Of a stretch of 45,191 bases of DNA, positions 36,784 to 45,126 are shown one piece after another (the first letter of the stretch is position 1; each line of letters opens with the position of its first letter). Position numbers and translations under genes: made by a program. This stretch comes from a bacterium (GTDB taxonomy: Bacteria > Patescibacteriota > Minisyncoccia > Phycocordibacterales > UBA2100): positions 1 to 45,191 of the forward strand of contig JAUSJH010000007.1 of NCBI GenBank assembly GCA_030647655.1, written 5' to 3'. The notes below the pieces were generated by a model that was not told where the DNA came from, ran no database searches, and was given only the letters and a program-made list of their open reading frames with translations.

Positions 36784-37479
36784 TCAAGCCGCGGCCTGTC
36801 TCGCTTTGAATCGCTCGTGCGCTTCCATGATGATAGGAATAACTTCTTCCATAGTCATCACGTGATGAAGGGTTGGAATTTCCTCAGAACGGCGATGTCC
36901 GTTCTTCACCATGCCTGTATCCATCCAGTCGAGCAATCCGAGCCATTTTTCGCCCACAAGTATAAGCGGCACATCCGCGAGATGCTTCTCCTTGAGCATT
37001 TGCCAGACCAGCAACATTTCCAGGACCGTTCCCACACCCGGGTCTGTCACTACGAATGCCGACGACAGTCGGACGAAGCAGTGCAGGCGCGAGTAGAAGG
37101 TCAGGTGGCGGATTAGCTTGTCGATGAACCGATTAGGCGGTTCACCAGCAATCGGAACTTTCACACCGTAGGTTCGGATGAAAGTATTCAAGCTGGCTTT
37201 CGCGCCAGCAAGTGCTGCCTCCATCACCCCTGGGCCCCCGCCTGTGACAATGTCGAATCCGCGCCCCGCGAGGTACTTGCAGAGCTCGAAAACCGACTGG
37301 TACAGACTGTCACCAGGGACTGCACGTTTTGTGCCCCAAACGCAGACGCGAAAGCGGTACGGGCGAGGCAGCAAGCTTTCGATCAAGTTGATAACCTCCC
37401 ACAACTTGAAAAGGGCCCATTCGTTGACCGGGATTGTCAGGCCTCTGAATGGCAGACGTATTCGCTTAACTTCACTCAT
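36784..37479 (-). CDS. LOG-family (lysine decarboxylase-like) protein
   Basis: VCVWGTKRAVPGD; VTGGGPGVMEAALAGAK; DPGVGTVLEMLLVWQ; GAGG-like SD upstream. Confidence 0.8.
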   Translation of the reverse strand: MSEVKRIRLPFRGLTIPVNEWALFKLWEVINLIESLLPRPYRFRVCVWGTKRAVPGDSLYQSVFELCKYLAGRGFDIVTGGGPGVMEAALAGAKASLNTFIRTYGVKVPIAGEPPNRFIDKLIRHLTFYSRLHCFVRLSSAFVVTDPGVGTVLEMLLVWQMLKEKHLADVPLILVGEKWLGLLDWMDTGMVKNGHRRSEEIPTLHHVMTMEEVIPIIMEAHERFKARQAAA

Positions 37480-37596
37480 TGGATTCCTCAACTTTCATGA
37501 GGTTACTGGCCCGCTCGTTTTTGATCGGGCCCGCAGTTGCATTTATCCTCCGCTGCAACATGCGGTGTCACACTCATCCGTAGTGACCACGGCACT

Positions 37597-37848
37597 TTAG
37601 CGCACCAACGCAGCGAACGCGATGATGATCCACACGGTCTGGAGACAAACTCCCGACCATGCGACTTTGGTGTAGAGCTCGTACCCGAAGAGGGCGGAAC
37701 CGGCGATATTCATCGCCAAGTACCACCACGCCGTCGGACTGACTCCGAAGTTTGTCGTCAGCAGGTATCCGCCAACGATCATGCTCATCCCAATCCATCC
37801 GAGGATGGGGGGATGGTATTTCCTCAAGAGTTCCAACATTTTAGTCAA
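37597..37848 (-). CDS. Small TM protein (CBU_0592-like)
   Basis: GWIGMSMIVGGYLLTTNFGVSPTAWWYLAMNIAGSALFGYELYTKVAWSGVCLQTVWIIIA. Confidence 0.55.
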   Translation of the reverse strand: MTKMLELLRKYHPPILGWIGMSMIVGGYLLTTNFGVSPTAWWYLAMNIAGSALFGYELYTKVAWSGVCLQTVWIIIAFAALVR

Positions 37849-37939
37849 ACTCCTTTGCTTTTCGCGTTTCTAGCCTTATGGGCTGCGACAGCCGCAGCAC
37901 TAGTTCGCATTATAATACCAAAATTGGATTCGTCAAGTC

Positions 37940-38971
37940 TTATTTCGCAAGGCTTTTCAGAACCTTCAAATATAAGTTTTCAACTATCTTCTGTTGGGCT
38001 TTGCCCCCCTTTACATAGTGGTCAAGGCCCGGCGCGGCGTTCACTTCTAGGACCCAGTATTTTTTGGGCTTTTGGCGGATGTCGCCGGCAATCATCAAGT
38101 CGACGCCGCAGAGGCGCAATCCCATATCGCGAGTGAGTTTGATTGCGAGCTTTTTAAAACCAAGATGAATGGGCTTGGTGACGTCTACAGCATCCCCGCC
38201 GGAGGAGAGATTCGCGTTATCAAGAAGATAGACACGGTACCCGCGCGCTGGGACAGAGCGGAGTGCAAGCTCCTGATGGCCGAGTTTGTTCGCAATGCGT
38301 ATGTCGTCGACCTTGATCTGCGTATCGCGGGTCGACGCAATGAACCCTTTCTGTTTTTCACGCAGTAGCGCACGAATACTTGACCTGCCGTCGCCAACTA
38401 TGTTGAGCGGTATCCGCTCGTACGCGGATATGACCTTGCTGTCGAGAACAACAATGCGATAGTCTTTTCCATATACGACCCGCTGCACCAAAGCGACACG
38501 ATCACGAGCGAATACGAATCGCATGGCACGATAGAGTTCGCGCTTATTGTGGACGAGAAATACTCCCACGCCCTGACTGCCACTGTTGGGCTTCACGACG
38601 ACGGGGAAGCCGAGGCTTTTCGCATAGCGGTATCCCGCACGTATATCCCTTCGTGAACCGATAGTCTCGCACCACTCATCCGAGAAGAATGTTCTGCCGA
38701 TAATTGTCGGATAGCCCATTTTGTGCATGAAGAAGTTCGCATAATCTTTATCCTTGGAAATGTCGGAAGCGCCCACGGAATTGAGATCGAGCGTGTTGTA
38801 GCGGAAGTACCGGTTGGAGGCTCTCTTACCCTTTCCGCCGGGGTAGTGTATCTGGCCTGCAATGTTCCATTCAGGCTCCAGTACTACCCGCGCACCAACT
38901 TTTGGAGCGAGCCGCTGAAGCATTTTTGCGAGGACGAGATGTTCGGATTTCCTCCTCATGTGAGGTATCAT
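37940..38971 (-). CDS. ATP-grasp ligase (cyanophycin synthetase/GshF/RimK-like)
   Basis: AKSLGFPVVVKPNSGSQGVGVFLV; VVYGKDYRIVVLDSKVISAYERIPLNIVGDG; WVLEVNAAPGLDHY. Confidence 0.83.
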   Translation of the reverse strand: MIPHMRRKSEHLVLAKMLQRLAPKVGARVVLEPEWNIAGQIHYPGGKGKRASNRYFRYNTLDLNSVGASDISKDKDYANFFMHKMGYPTIIGRTFFSDEWCETIGSRRDIRAGYRYAKSLGFPVVVKPNSGSQGVGVFLVHNKRELYRAMRFVFARDRVALVQRVVYGKDYRIVVLDSKVISAYERIPLNIVGDGRSSIRALLREKQKGFIASTRDTQIKVDDIRIANKLGHQELALRSVPARGYRVYLLDNANLSSGGDAVDVTKPIHLGFKKLAIKLTRDMGLRLCGVDLMIAGDIRQKPKKYWVLEVNAAPGLDHYVKGGKAQQKIVENLYLKVLKSLAK

Positions 38972-38995
38972 GACACAGTGAATTGTTTTCCACGC

Positions 38996-39029
38996 TTGAC
39001 TTTTTGCGCGAAGATAGTATCATAGACCA
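38996..39029 (+). promoter_or_regulatory. purL promoter, predicted leaderless (TTGACT-16-TATCAT, 5 nt to ATG)
   Basis: -35 38996-39001; -10 39018-39023; ATG 39029. Confidence 0.6.
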
Positions 39030-41962
39030 TGGCAAATCGCATTGCGATCTCCTCAGAAATCTCGGACGCGCGGGCCCAAAACTATCTTCACGCGCTCAAA
39101 AGTGTCTTTCCCCAAAGCGGCCTCACGGCCGCATCTTTCGTACAGGTTTACACCATCGATGCGAAATGTTCTGCCTCCGAACTTGTAAAAGCTGCAGAGC
39201 GGCTCGCGAACCCCATCATCGAAACGTTCTCGATAGGGGATGTTCCAGAGCCAGTGTCGTATGCATACGCGATTGAGATAGGATTTTTGCCCGGCGTTAC
39301 AGACAACGTTGGCAAAACGGCGCAAGAGACCATTGAAGATTCGATTGACCGGAAATTCGCAGAAGGAGAGCACATCTATTCGTCGGTGGTACTGTTCCTG
39401 CAAGGAACCATAGCAGAGAGCGAAGCGACTGCGTTTGCGCGCGAGCTTCACAACCCGCTCATCGAGCGGGCGAGTATCTTTGCAGCGGGAAAAAATATTC
39501 CCGTCGTTGTTCCGAAAGTAAAACTCGGAAAAGTCTCGGCCCGCGCCGACGATATCAACCTCGACGTCAGTGACATGGAACTCACGAAGCTTGGCAAAGA
39601 GGGGATTAAGAACGCTGACAAAACGAGGCGTGGGCCACTTGCACTTTCTATAAAACAACTGAAGGTTATTCGCGAGCACTTTCGCAAGCAAAAAAGGAAT
39701 CCCACGGACATCGAATTGGAGTCGCTTGCACAAGCGTGGTCCGAGCACTGCAAACACACGATATTCGCCGATCCGCTCGACGAGGTGAAAGAGGGGATTT
39801 ACCGCCGCTACATCAAAGGTGCGACAGAGAAAATACGAAAGGCAAAAGGCAAAAAGGATTTTTGCGTTTCTGTATTTAAGGACAACTCCGGCGCTATTGC
39901 ATTCGACGAAAGATATCTCATCACTCACAAAGTAGAGACGCACAATTCTCCCTCTGGTCTCGATCCGTTCGGCGGCTCGGTGACAGCTATCGTCGGGGTG
40001 AATCGTGATTGCCTCGGATTTGGCTTGGGCGCGAAACCCATCGCGAATGTGTACGGATTTTGCATTGCTGACCCACACGACACAAAGGAACTCTTTCGCG
40101 ATAAAGCTAAAAGTCAGCCGCTCTTGCCGGCGCGCCGCATTCTCGAAGGAGTGATTCACGGCATCAATGCAGGTGGAAACCAAAGCGGTATTCCGACTCC
40201 GCTCGGATTCATCGCTGTGGATCCTTCGTACCGCGGCAAGCCGCTTGTCTTCGGCGGCACCGTTGGACTTATTCCCCGAAAGCTGAAGGGCAGAAAATTG
40301 TACGAAAAGAAAGCAAAGTCAGGGGACTACATCGTCATGATCGGGGGGAAAGTGGGGCTCGATGGCATCCACGGAGCGACATTTTCCTCTGAATCGCTCT
40401 CACACGGCTCTCCTGCGACAGCTGTGCAGATAGGCGACCCCATCACACAGAAGAAACTTTCTGACGCGCTTATCCGCGAAGCCCGCGACAAAGGCCTGTA
40501 TTCCAGCATTACCGACGACGGCGCGGGAGGGCTTTCGGGCTCGGTGGGGGAAATGGCGAAAGAAAGCGGCGGCTGTGAAGTAGAGCTTGAAAAAGTGCCG
40601 CTCAAATATCACGGCCTCTCCCCGTGGCAGATATGGCTCTCCGAATCGCAGGAGCGCATGACACTCGCGGTCCCGAAAAGGAATTGGCCGAAGTTCAAAA
40701 AAATATTCGACAGACATGATGTGGAAGCGACTGTTATCGGCACATTTACCAAATCTGGGCGATGTGTTGTTCGCTATTCCGACAAAACCGTGATGGATAT
40801 CGGATTGGATTTTCTCCACGACGGCCGACCCATAGAAAATCAAGTATCTGAGAAGCCTAAAGGTCGGACCTTTGGGAATTCTCAAGGTCCGACCTTGAAG
40901 AATTCAGAACTTGGCAAGACGATTCTCGATGTTCTCGCACGACCCGATATCGGCTCAACCTCGTTCATTTCACAGCAATATGACCACGAAGTGCAGGGCA
41001 CGTCCGTCACGAAGCCGCTGCAGGGGAGAGGACGTGTCAACGCAGACGCCGCTGTTTTGCAGCCGCTACCGCATTCGCAAAAAGGAATCGTACTCGCACA
41101 TGGATATGCACCGTGGTATTCAGAAATTGATACATACGCTATGGCTGCTGCCGCTATTGATACGGCTGTACGCAATGCGGTGTGCGCCGGGGCAAAGCGC
41201 GATTATCTCTCAATTCTCGACAATTTCTGTTGGTCCAGCTCGGATACTCCGGAGCGACTCTATGAATTGAAACAAGCTGCGAAAGCCTGCTACGACGTCG
41301 CGACTGCATACGGTACGCCATTCATTTCTGGCAAAGACAGTATGTTCAACGACTTTCGTGGATACACGGCAGACGGTAAGCCGATCCATATCGCGGCTCT
41401 GCCCACACTTTTGATTTCGGCGCTCGGTGTCATTCCAGACGTCACGAAAGCGATGACCGTCGATTTCAAGCGCGTCGGCGACCTTGTCTATGTGATAGGC
41501 GAAACCAACGACGAACTCGGTGCGTCGGAATACAGTGGAGCTGGTACTGTGCCAGTAGTTGATGCAAAGAAAAACGCCAAAGCCTACGATGCGCTCTCAA
41601 AAGCGATACAAAAAGGACTCGTCGCATCCGCCATCGGTGTCGGTCGTGGAGGCCTCGCGGTCGCACTCGCGAAATCTGTGATAGCGGGACAACTCGGCGT
41701 ACAGGCCGACCTCTCGAAGGTTCGCGGCAACGTGAAGAAAGACGATGCCATTCTTTTTTCCGAATCCCAAGGCCGTATGCTCGTTTCGGTGCGCCGCAGT
41801 GCGCAAAAGAAATTTGAGAAGCTCTTCAAAAGTGTCACACTCTCAAATATCGGCGAAATTGTTGAGGCGCACGAAGTTTCCATCTCGCTCCCGAAGCAAA
41901 AGGTCGAGCTTCCGCTTGCCGCACTCACCGAAAGTTACAGGAGCTTTTTCAAAAACTGGTAA
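39029..41962 (+). CDS. purL: Phosphoribosylformylglycinamidine synthase (PurS-like region fused to PurL)
   Basis: LAQAWSEHCKHTIFADP; HKVETHNSPSGLDPFGGSVTAIVGVNRD; SDTPERLYELKQAAKACYDVATAYGTPFISGKDSM. Confidence 0.95.
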   Translation: MANRIAISSEISDARAQNYLHALKSVFPQSGLTAASFVQVYTIDAKCSASELVKAAERLANPIIETFSIGDVPEPVSYAYAIEIGFLPGVTDNVGKTAQETIEDSIDRKFAEGEHIYSSVVLFLQGTIAESEATAFARELHNPLIERASIFAAGKNIPVVVPKVKLGKVSARADDINLDVSDMELTKLGKEGIKNADKTRRGPLALSIKQLKVIREHFRKQKRNPTDIELESLAQAWSEHCKHTIFADPLDEVKEGIYRRYIKGATEKIRKAKGKKDFCVSVFKDNSGAIAFDERYLITHKVETHNSPSGLDPFGGSVTAIVGVNRDCLGFGLGAKPIANVYGFCIADPHDTKELFRDKAKSQPLLPARRILEGVIHGINAGGNQSGIPTPLGFIAVDPSYRGKPLVFGGTVGLIPRKLKGRKLYEKKAKSGDYIVMIGGKVGLDGIHGATFSSESLSHGSPATAVQIGDPITQKKLSDALIREARDKGLYSSITDDGAGGLSGSVGEMAKESGGCEVELEKVPLKYHGLSPWQIWLSESQERMTLAVPKRNWPKFKKIFDRHDVEATVIGTFTKSGRCVVRYSDKTVMDIGLDFLHDGRPIENQVSEKPKGRTFGNSQGPTLKNSELGKTILDVLARPDIGSTSFISQQYDHEVQGTSVTKPLQGRGRVNADAAVLQPLPHSQKGIVLAHGYAPWYSEIDTYAMAAAAIDTAVRNAVCAGAKRDYLSILDNFCWSSSDTPERLYELKQAAKACYDVATAYGTPFISGKDSMFNDFRGYTADGKPIHIAALPTLLISALGVIPDVTKAMTVDFKRVGDLVYVIGETNDELGASEYSGAGTVPVVDAKKNAKAYDALSKAIQKGLVASAIGVGRGGLAVALAKSVIAGQLGVQADLSKVRGNVKKDDAILFSESQGRMLVSVRRSAQKKFEKLFKSVTLSNIGEIVEAHEVSISLPKQKVELPLAALTESYRSFFKNW
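40859..40905. repeat. Paired palindromes in purL, AAAGGTC-G-GACCTTT and TCAAGGTC-C-GACCTTGA, second flanked by GAATTCT/AGAATTC
   Basis: AAGGTCGGACCTT (left) is the exact reverse complement of AAGGTCCGACCTT (right). Confidence 0.92.
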
Positions 41963-41963
41963 T

Positions 41964-42284
41964 ATGGATCAAATTTCTTACTTAAAGAATATGTTTGATC
42001 AAGCCAATGACCTTTTCAACAAGGTTCAGGATATTTTAGAGCAACGTGGTGACGATGTTGCTATTGATGGCACGAGAAAGATTCTCAGATTCGCTCAGCA
42101 GCTAGCCAAAAAATATCCAGACGACTTCGATCAGTACGCTACCTATGATGTGATTACCATGAGTACTCCGACCTTCGATGACAAAACCCCGGACCGTAGA
42201 CCCGTCACCAAGTTTGATTTTCCTGGCGATGATTCGGTCATGAAATTTTTGCAAGAATACCGCAGAGAACTTTTATCTTCATAG
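41964..42284 (+). CDS. Hypothetical 106-aa protein between purL and purQ
   Basis: ATG 1 nt after the purL stop, stop 1 nt before the purQ start; operonic spacing. Confidence 0.7.
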   Translation: MDQISYLKNMFDQANDLFNKVQDILEQRGDDVAIDGTRKILRFAQQLAKKYPDDFDQYATYDVITMSTPTFDDKTPDRRPVTKFDFPGDDSVMKFLQEYRRELLSS

Positions 42285-42285
42285 T

Positions 42286-43059
42286 ATGAAAAACAAACCA
42301 CACGTCATAATTTTCTCTGGATACGGTCTCAATACCGAAGATGAAACGAAGGCTGCGTTCGAGTCGGTCGGTGCCACTGCCGACATCATCCACCTTAACG
42401 ACATTATCGCGAAGCCGTCTGTACTCGACAAAGCGCAGATACTCGTTTTCGGCGGCGGATTTTCGTACGGCGACGATACCGGAGCGGGGAAGGCATATGG
42501 CAACAAGGTCAAACAGCATCTGGGTAAGGAAATAGAGAAATTCCTTGCTCGCGACACCTTGCTTCTTGGTATCTGCAATGGCTTCCAGATACTTACGAGC
42601 GCCGGCATATTGCCGGGGGCTCTGATAGCGAATGATTCGGCGCGCTACACATGTCGCTGGGTAGATCTCGAGGTTCAGGGGAATAGTCCATGGCTCAAAG
42701 GCATCAAGACGCTCTCCGTCCCGATTGCCCACGGGGAAGGAAAATATTACGCCTCTCCCTCCGAATTCACTTTACTAAGTAAAGTTGGGGGAGTGGCGCT
42801 GAAGTATGTGGAAGGCGAAACGTCAAAGCATTTTGATATGCCCGCAAATCCCAACGGCTCGCTTGAGAACATCGCAGGTATCACGGGATACAACGGCCGG
42901 GTCTTGGGCCTCATGCCGCACCCCGAACGTGCGGTGCGCTTCACCCAGCTGCCGCACTGGACCTTTCTCAAGGAGCAGTATGTCCGTGGCGGATTGGAGA
43001 TTCCCACAGAGGGCGCAGGCCTCCAAATATTTAAAAATGCTGTCAACTACTTCACATAA
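42286..43059 (+). CDS. purQ: Phosphoribosylformylglycinamidine synthase glutaminase subunit
   Basis: VFGGGFSYGDDTGAGKAYGNKV; LGICNGFQIL; PIAHGEGKYY; GLMPHPERAVR. Confidence 0.95.
   Translation: MKNKPHVIIFSGYGLNTEDETKAAFESVGATADIIHLNDIIAKPSVLDKAQILVFGGGFSYGDDTGAGKAYGNKVKQHLGKEIEKFLARDTLLLGICNGFQILTSAGILPGALIANDSARYTCRWVDLEVQGNSPWLKGIKTLSVPIAHGEGKYYASPSEFTLLSKVGGVALKYVEGETSKHFDMPANPNGSLENIAGITGYNGRVLGLMPHPERAVRFTQLPHWTFLKEQYVRGGLEIPTEGAGLQIFKNAVNYFT
42769..42785. repeat. Palindrome ACTTTACT-A-AGTAAAGT in purQ
   Basis: 8-bp arms; 16 of 17 positions match the purE palindrome core. Confidence 0.85.
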
Positions 43060-43063
43060 AAAA

Positions 43064-43091
43064 GAAGTCGCCCGAACGGTCGTGCGACTTC
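43064..43091 (-). terminator. Intrinsic terminator of the 43103-43408 minus gene
   Basis: GAAGTCGC/GCGACTTC stem followed by TTTTTT on the minus strand. Confidence 0.7.
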
Positions 43092-43102
43092 CGCACTTTC
43101 GT

Positions 43103-43408
43103 TCAGGCGATTTCGAAGCGCTTGATCCGCTTAGGATCCCAGATACAAAGAGATCCTTTGGTAGCGGATTCAAAATTCCAATCTTCGATTGCCGACGCGA
43201 GCTCACATTTGCTAGCAGCGTCTTTAAACAACCCAATGAGCGCGGTGACCGCATCCACTGTGTCGAACATCGTGTTGAAATGGGATTCCTCAGGATCACT
43301 CAATCGGAGCTTAAGAAACCCTTGTTCGAGGAAGTTCCCGAGGAGTATCGGGCCGATGTGAGGCTTTTGATATTGCCCCAGGTCTCGACGAATCGTAGAT
43401 GTGGCCAT
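43103..43408 (-). CDS. Hypothetical 101-aa protein, antiparallel within the purine cluster
   Basis: SD AAGGAGG upstream, promoter TTGACA-16-TATAAA, terminator downstream. Confidence 0.75.
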   Translation of the reverse strand: MATSTIRRDLGQYQKPHIGPILLGNFLEQGFLKLRLSDPEESHFNTMFDTVDAVTALIGLFKDAASKCELASAIEDWNFESATKGSLCIWDPKRIKRFEIA

Positions 43409-43456
43409 GGTGTCCTCCTTAGACTGGTTGGCCGCTTGGGATCATTCCCACACAGA

Positions 43457-43484
43457 TTTATACGGTACGCAGGAAATATGTCAA
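43457..43484 (-). promoter_or_regulatory. Consensus-like promoter TTGACA-16-TATAAA for the minus-strand gene
   Basis: TTGACA at 43484-43479 and TATAAA at 43462-43457 (minus strand). Confidence 0.7.
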
Positions 43485-43512
43485 ATTATCAGACATGCGC
43501 TAGAATGTCCCT

Positions 43513-44091
43513 ATGGTAAACAAACCACTCGTTGGCACATTCGGATCTGGTGACCTCAGTACCTCCTCGCCTCCGCTCGTCGGCATATTAATGGGCTCGG
43601 ATTCGGATCTTTCGGTCATGTCCGAGGCCGCAAAGGTTTTGTCGGAATTCGGTATCGGCTCGGAGGTGCACACGCTTTCGGCGCATCGCACACCGGAGGC
43701 GGTCGTTGAGTACGTCAAAGCCAGTGAGGCAAGCGGGTACAAAGTATTCATTTGCGGCGCCGGAGGCGCCGCACACCTCGCAGGCGTTGTCGCCGCGCAC
43801 ACCGCACTTCCCGTCATCGGTGTTCCTATCATGAACAAAACTACTGCGGGAGTGGACGCGCTTTTCGCGACCGCACAAATGCCGCCCGGAGTACCGGTAG
43901 CAACGGTCGCCATCAACGGCGCAAAAAATGCGGGCATCCTCGCTGCACAAATCATCGCCACCTCCGATAACACTTTACAAAGTAAAGTGTTTGAATACAA
44001 AAAGCGGATGGCGGCCGATGTCCTGAAAAAAAACGGCGAGTTGCAGGATAAAGGTTTTAGAAAGTACCTCGAGGACCATGGATTGATATGA
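43513..44091 (+). CDS. purE: N5-carboxyaminoimidazole ribonucleotide mutase
   Basis: VGILMGSDSDLSVMSEAAKVL; SAHRTPE; FICGAGGAAHLAGVVAAHTALPVIGVP. ATG 6 nt after TAGAAT. Confidence 0.95.
   Translation: MVNKPLVGTFGSGDLSTSSPPLVGILMGSDSDLSVMSEAAKVLSEFGIGSEVHTLSAHRTPEAVVEYVKASEASGYKVFICGAGGAAHLAGVVAAHTALPVIGVPIMNKTTAGVDALFATAQMPPGVPVATVAINGAKNAGILAAQIIATSDNTLQSKVFEYKKRMAADVLKKNGELQDKGFRKYLEDHGLI
43969..43991. repeat. Palindrome AACACTTTAC-AAA-GTAAAGTGTT in purE
   Basis: 10-bp perfect arms; core shared with purQ. Confidence 0.88.
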
Positions 44092-45125
44092 AAAAGCTAT
44101 CGTATAAAAAATCTGGAGTTGATATAGATACGGCTAACAAGACAAAACGCCAGATAGCAGAGATTCTACAAAGCAACAATGCGAGAGTTCTCAATAAAGT
44201 CGGGGCCTTCGCCTCGCTCTTCGACGGTTCGTTCCCCGAATACAAACATCCGATCCTTGTGCTGAAGACGGAAGAACCAGGCTCCAAACAAAAGCTTGCG
44301 TTTGAACAGGGGGGTATCGAGACGATATGCCAGGACCTTGTCGGCCATCTGGTGAACGACGCAATCGTGATGGGTGCACGTCCGCTTTCTGTACAGGATT
44401 GTATCGTATGCGGGAAGCTGGAAAAAGAAGTCGTTTTGAATATTGTCTCGGCACTTTCTGCTGCGTGCAAAGAGAACGGCTGTGTTTTAACGGGTGGCGA
44501 AACGTCCGAGCAACCGGGAGTTGTCGAAGCGGGCACCTATATTCTGACCGCGAGCATTGTCGGTGTCGTTGAGCGTGAGCGCATCATCGACGGCTCCAGA
44601 ATCCGTGCCGGCGACGTTGTGCTTGCACTCGCTTCAAACGGCGTGCACACCAATGGATTCTCACTCGTCCGCAAAATCATAGAAACATCTCCGGAGATTT
44701 TGAAAGAAAAAATAGGCGGCAAACCGTTCATCGAGGCGGTCCTCACGCCGCACCGTGCTTATTACAATTGCCTCAAAGATCTATTCCAGAATGACGGGCT
44801 TGTGGGCCTTGCACATATCACCGGCGGCGGCATTCAGGAAAACCTGAACCGCATCTTACCCGCGAGCCTCAATGCAAGCATCGACCTTTCAAAAGTTCGC
44901 ATCCTACCAATATTCAAAACGCTTAAGAAATTCGGCGATCTTGAAGACGCCGATATGCTACGGACCTTCAACATGGGCGTCGGCATTACCGCTGTCGTGC
45001 GGAAGGAATTCGCGGAAGAAGCGATGGCTCATATAAAGTCGCTCGGTGTCGAAGCATACGAGGTGGGGACCATTACAGAAGGGAACAAGACGGTCACGTT
45101 TACCGGTGAGCTCGATTGGCACTAG
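44088..45125 (+). CDS. purM: Phosphoribosylformylglycinamidine cyclo-ligase
   Basis: YKKSGVDIDTANKTKRQI; GGETSEQPG; HITGGGIQENLNRILP; ATGA overlap with purE. Confidence 0.94.
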   Translation: MKKLSYKKSGVDIDTANKTKRQIAEILQSNNARVLNKVGAFASLFDGSFPEYKHPILVLKTEEPGSKQKLAFEQGGIETICQDLVGHLVNDAIVMGARPLSVQDCIVCGKLEKEVVLNIVSALSAACKENGCVLTGGETSEQPGVVEAGTYILTASIVGVVERERIIDGSRIRAGDVVLALASNGVHTNGFSLVRKIIETSPEILKEKIGGKPFIEAVLTPHRAYYNCLKDLFQNDGLVGLAHITGGGIQENLNRILPASLNASIDLSKVRILPIFKTLKKFGDLEDADMLRTFNMGVGITAVVRKEFAEEAMAHIKSLGVEAYEVGTITEGNKTVTFTGELDWH

Positions 45126-45126
45126 T

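Noticed and set aside
39454-39470. Palindrome CCCGCTC-ATC-GAGCGGG in purL
   Set aside because: Short arms over the PurS/PurL-like NPLIE codons; likely codon coincidence.
43753-43773. Palindrome TGCGGCGCC-GGA-GGCGCCGCA in purE
   Set aside because: Encodes the conserved PurE GAGGAAH motif; Gly/Ala codons explain the pairing, so not counted as an element.
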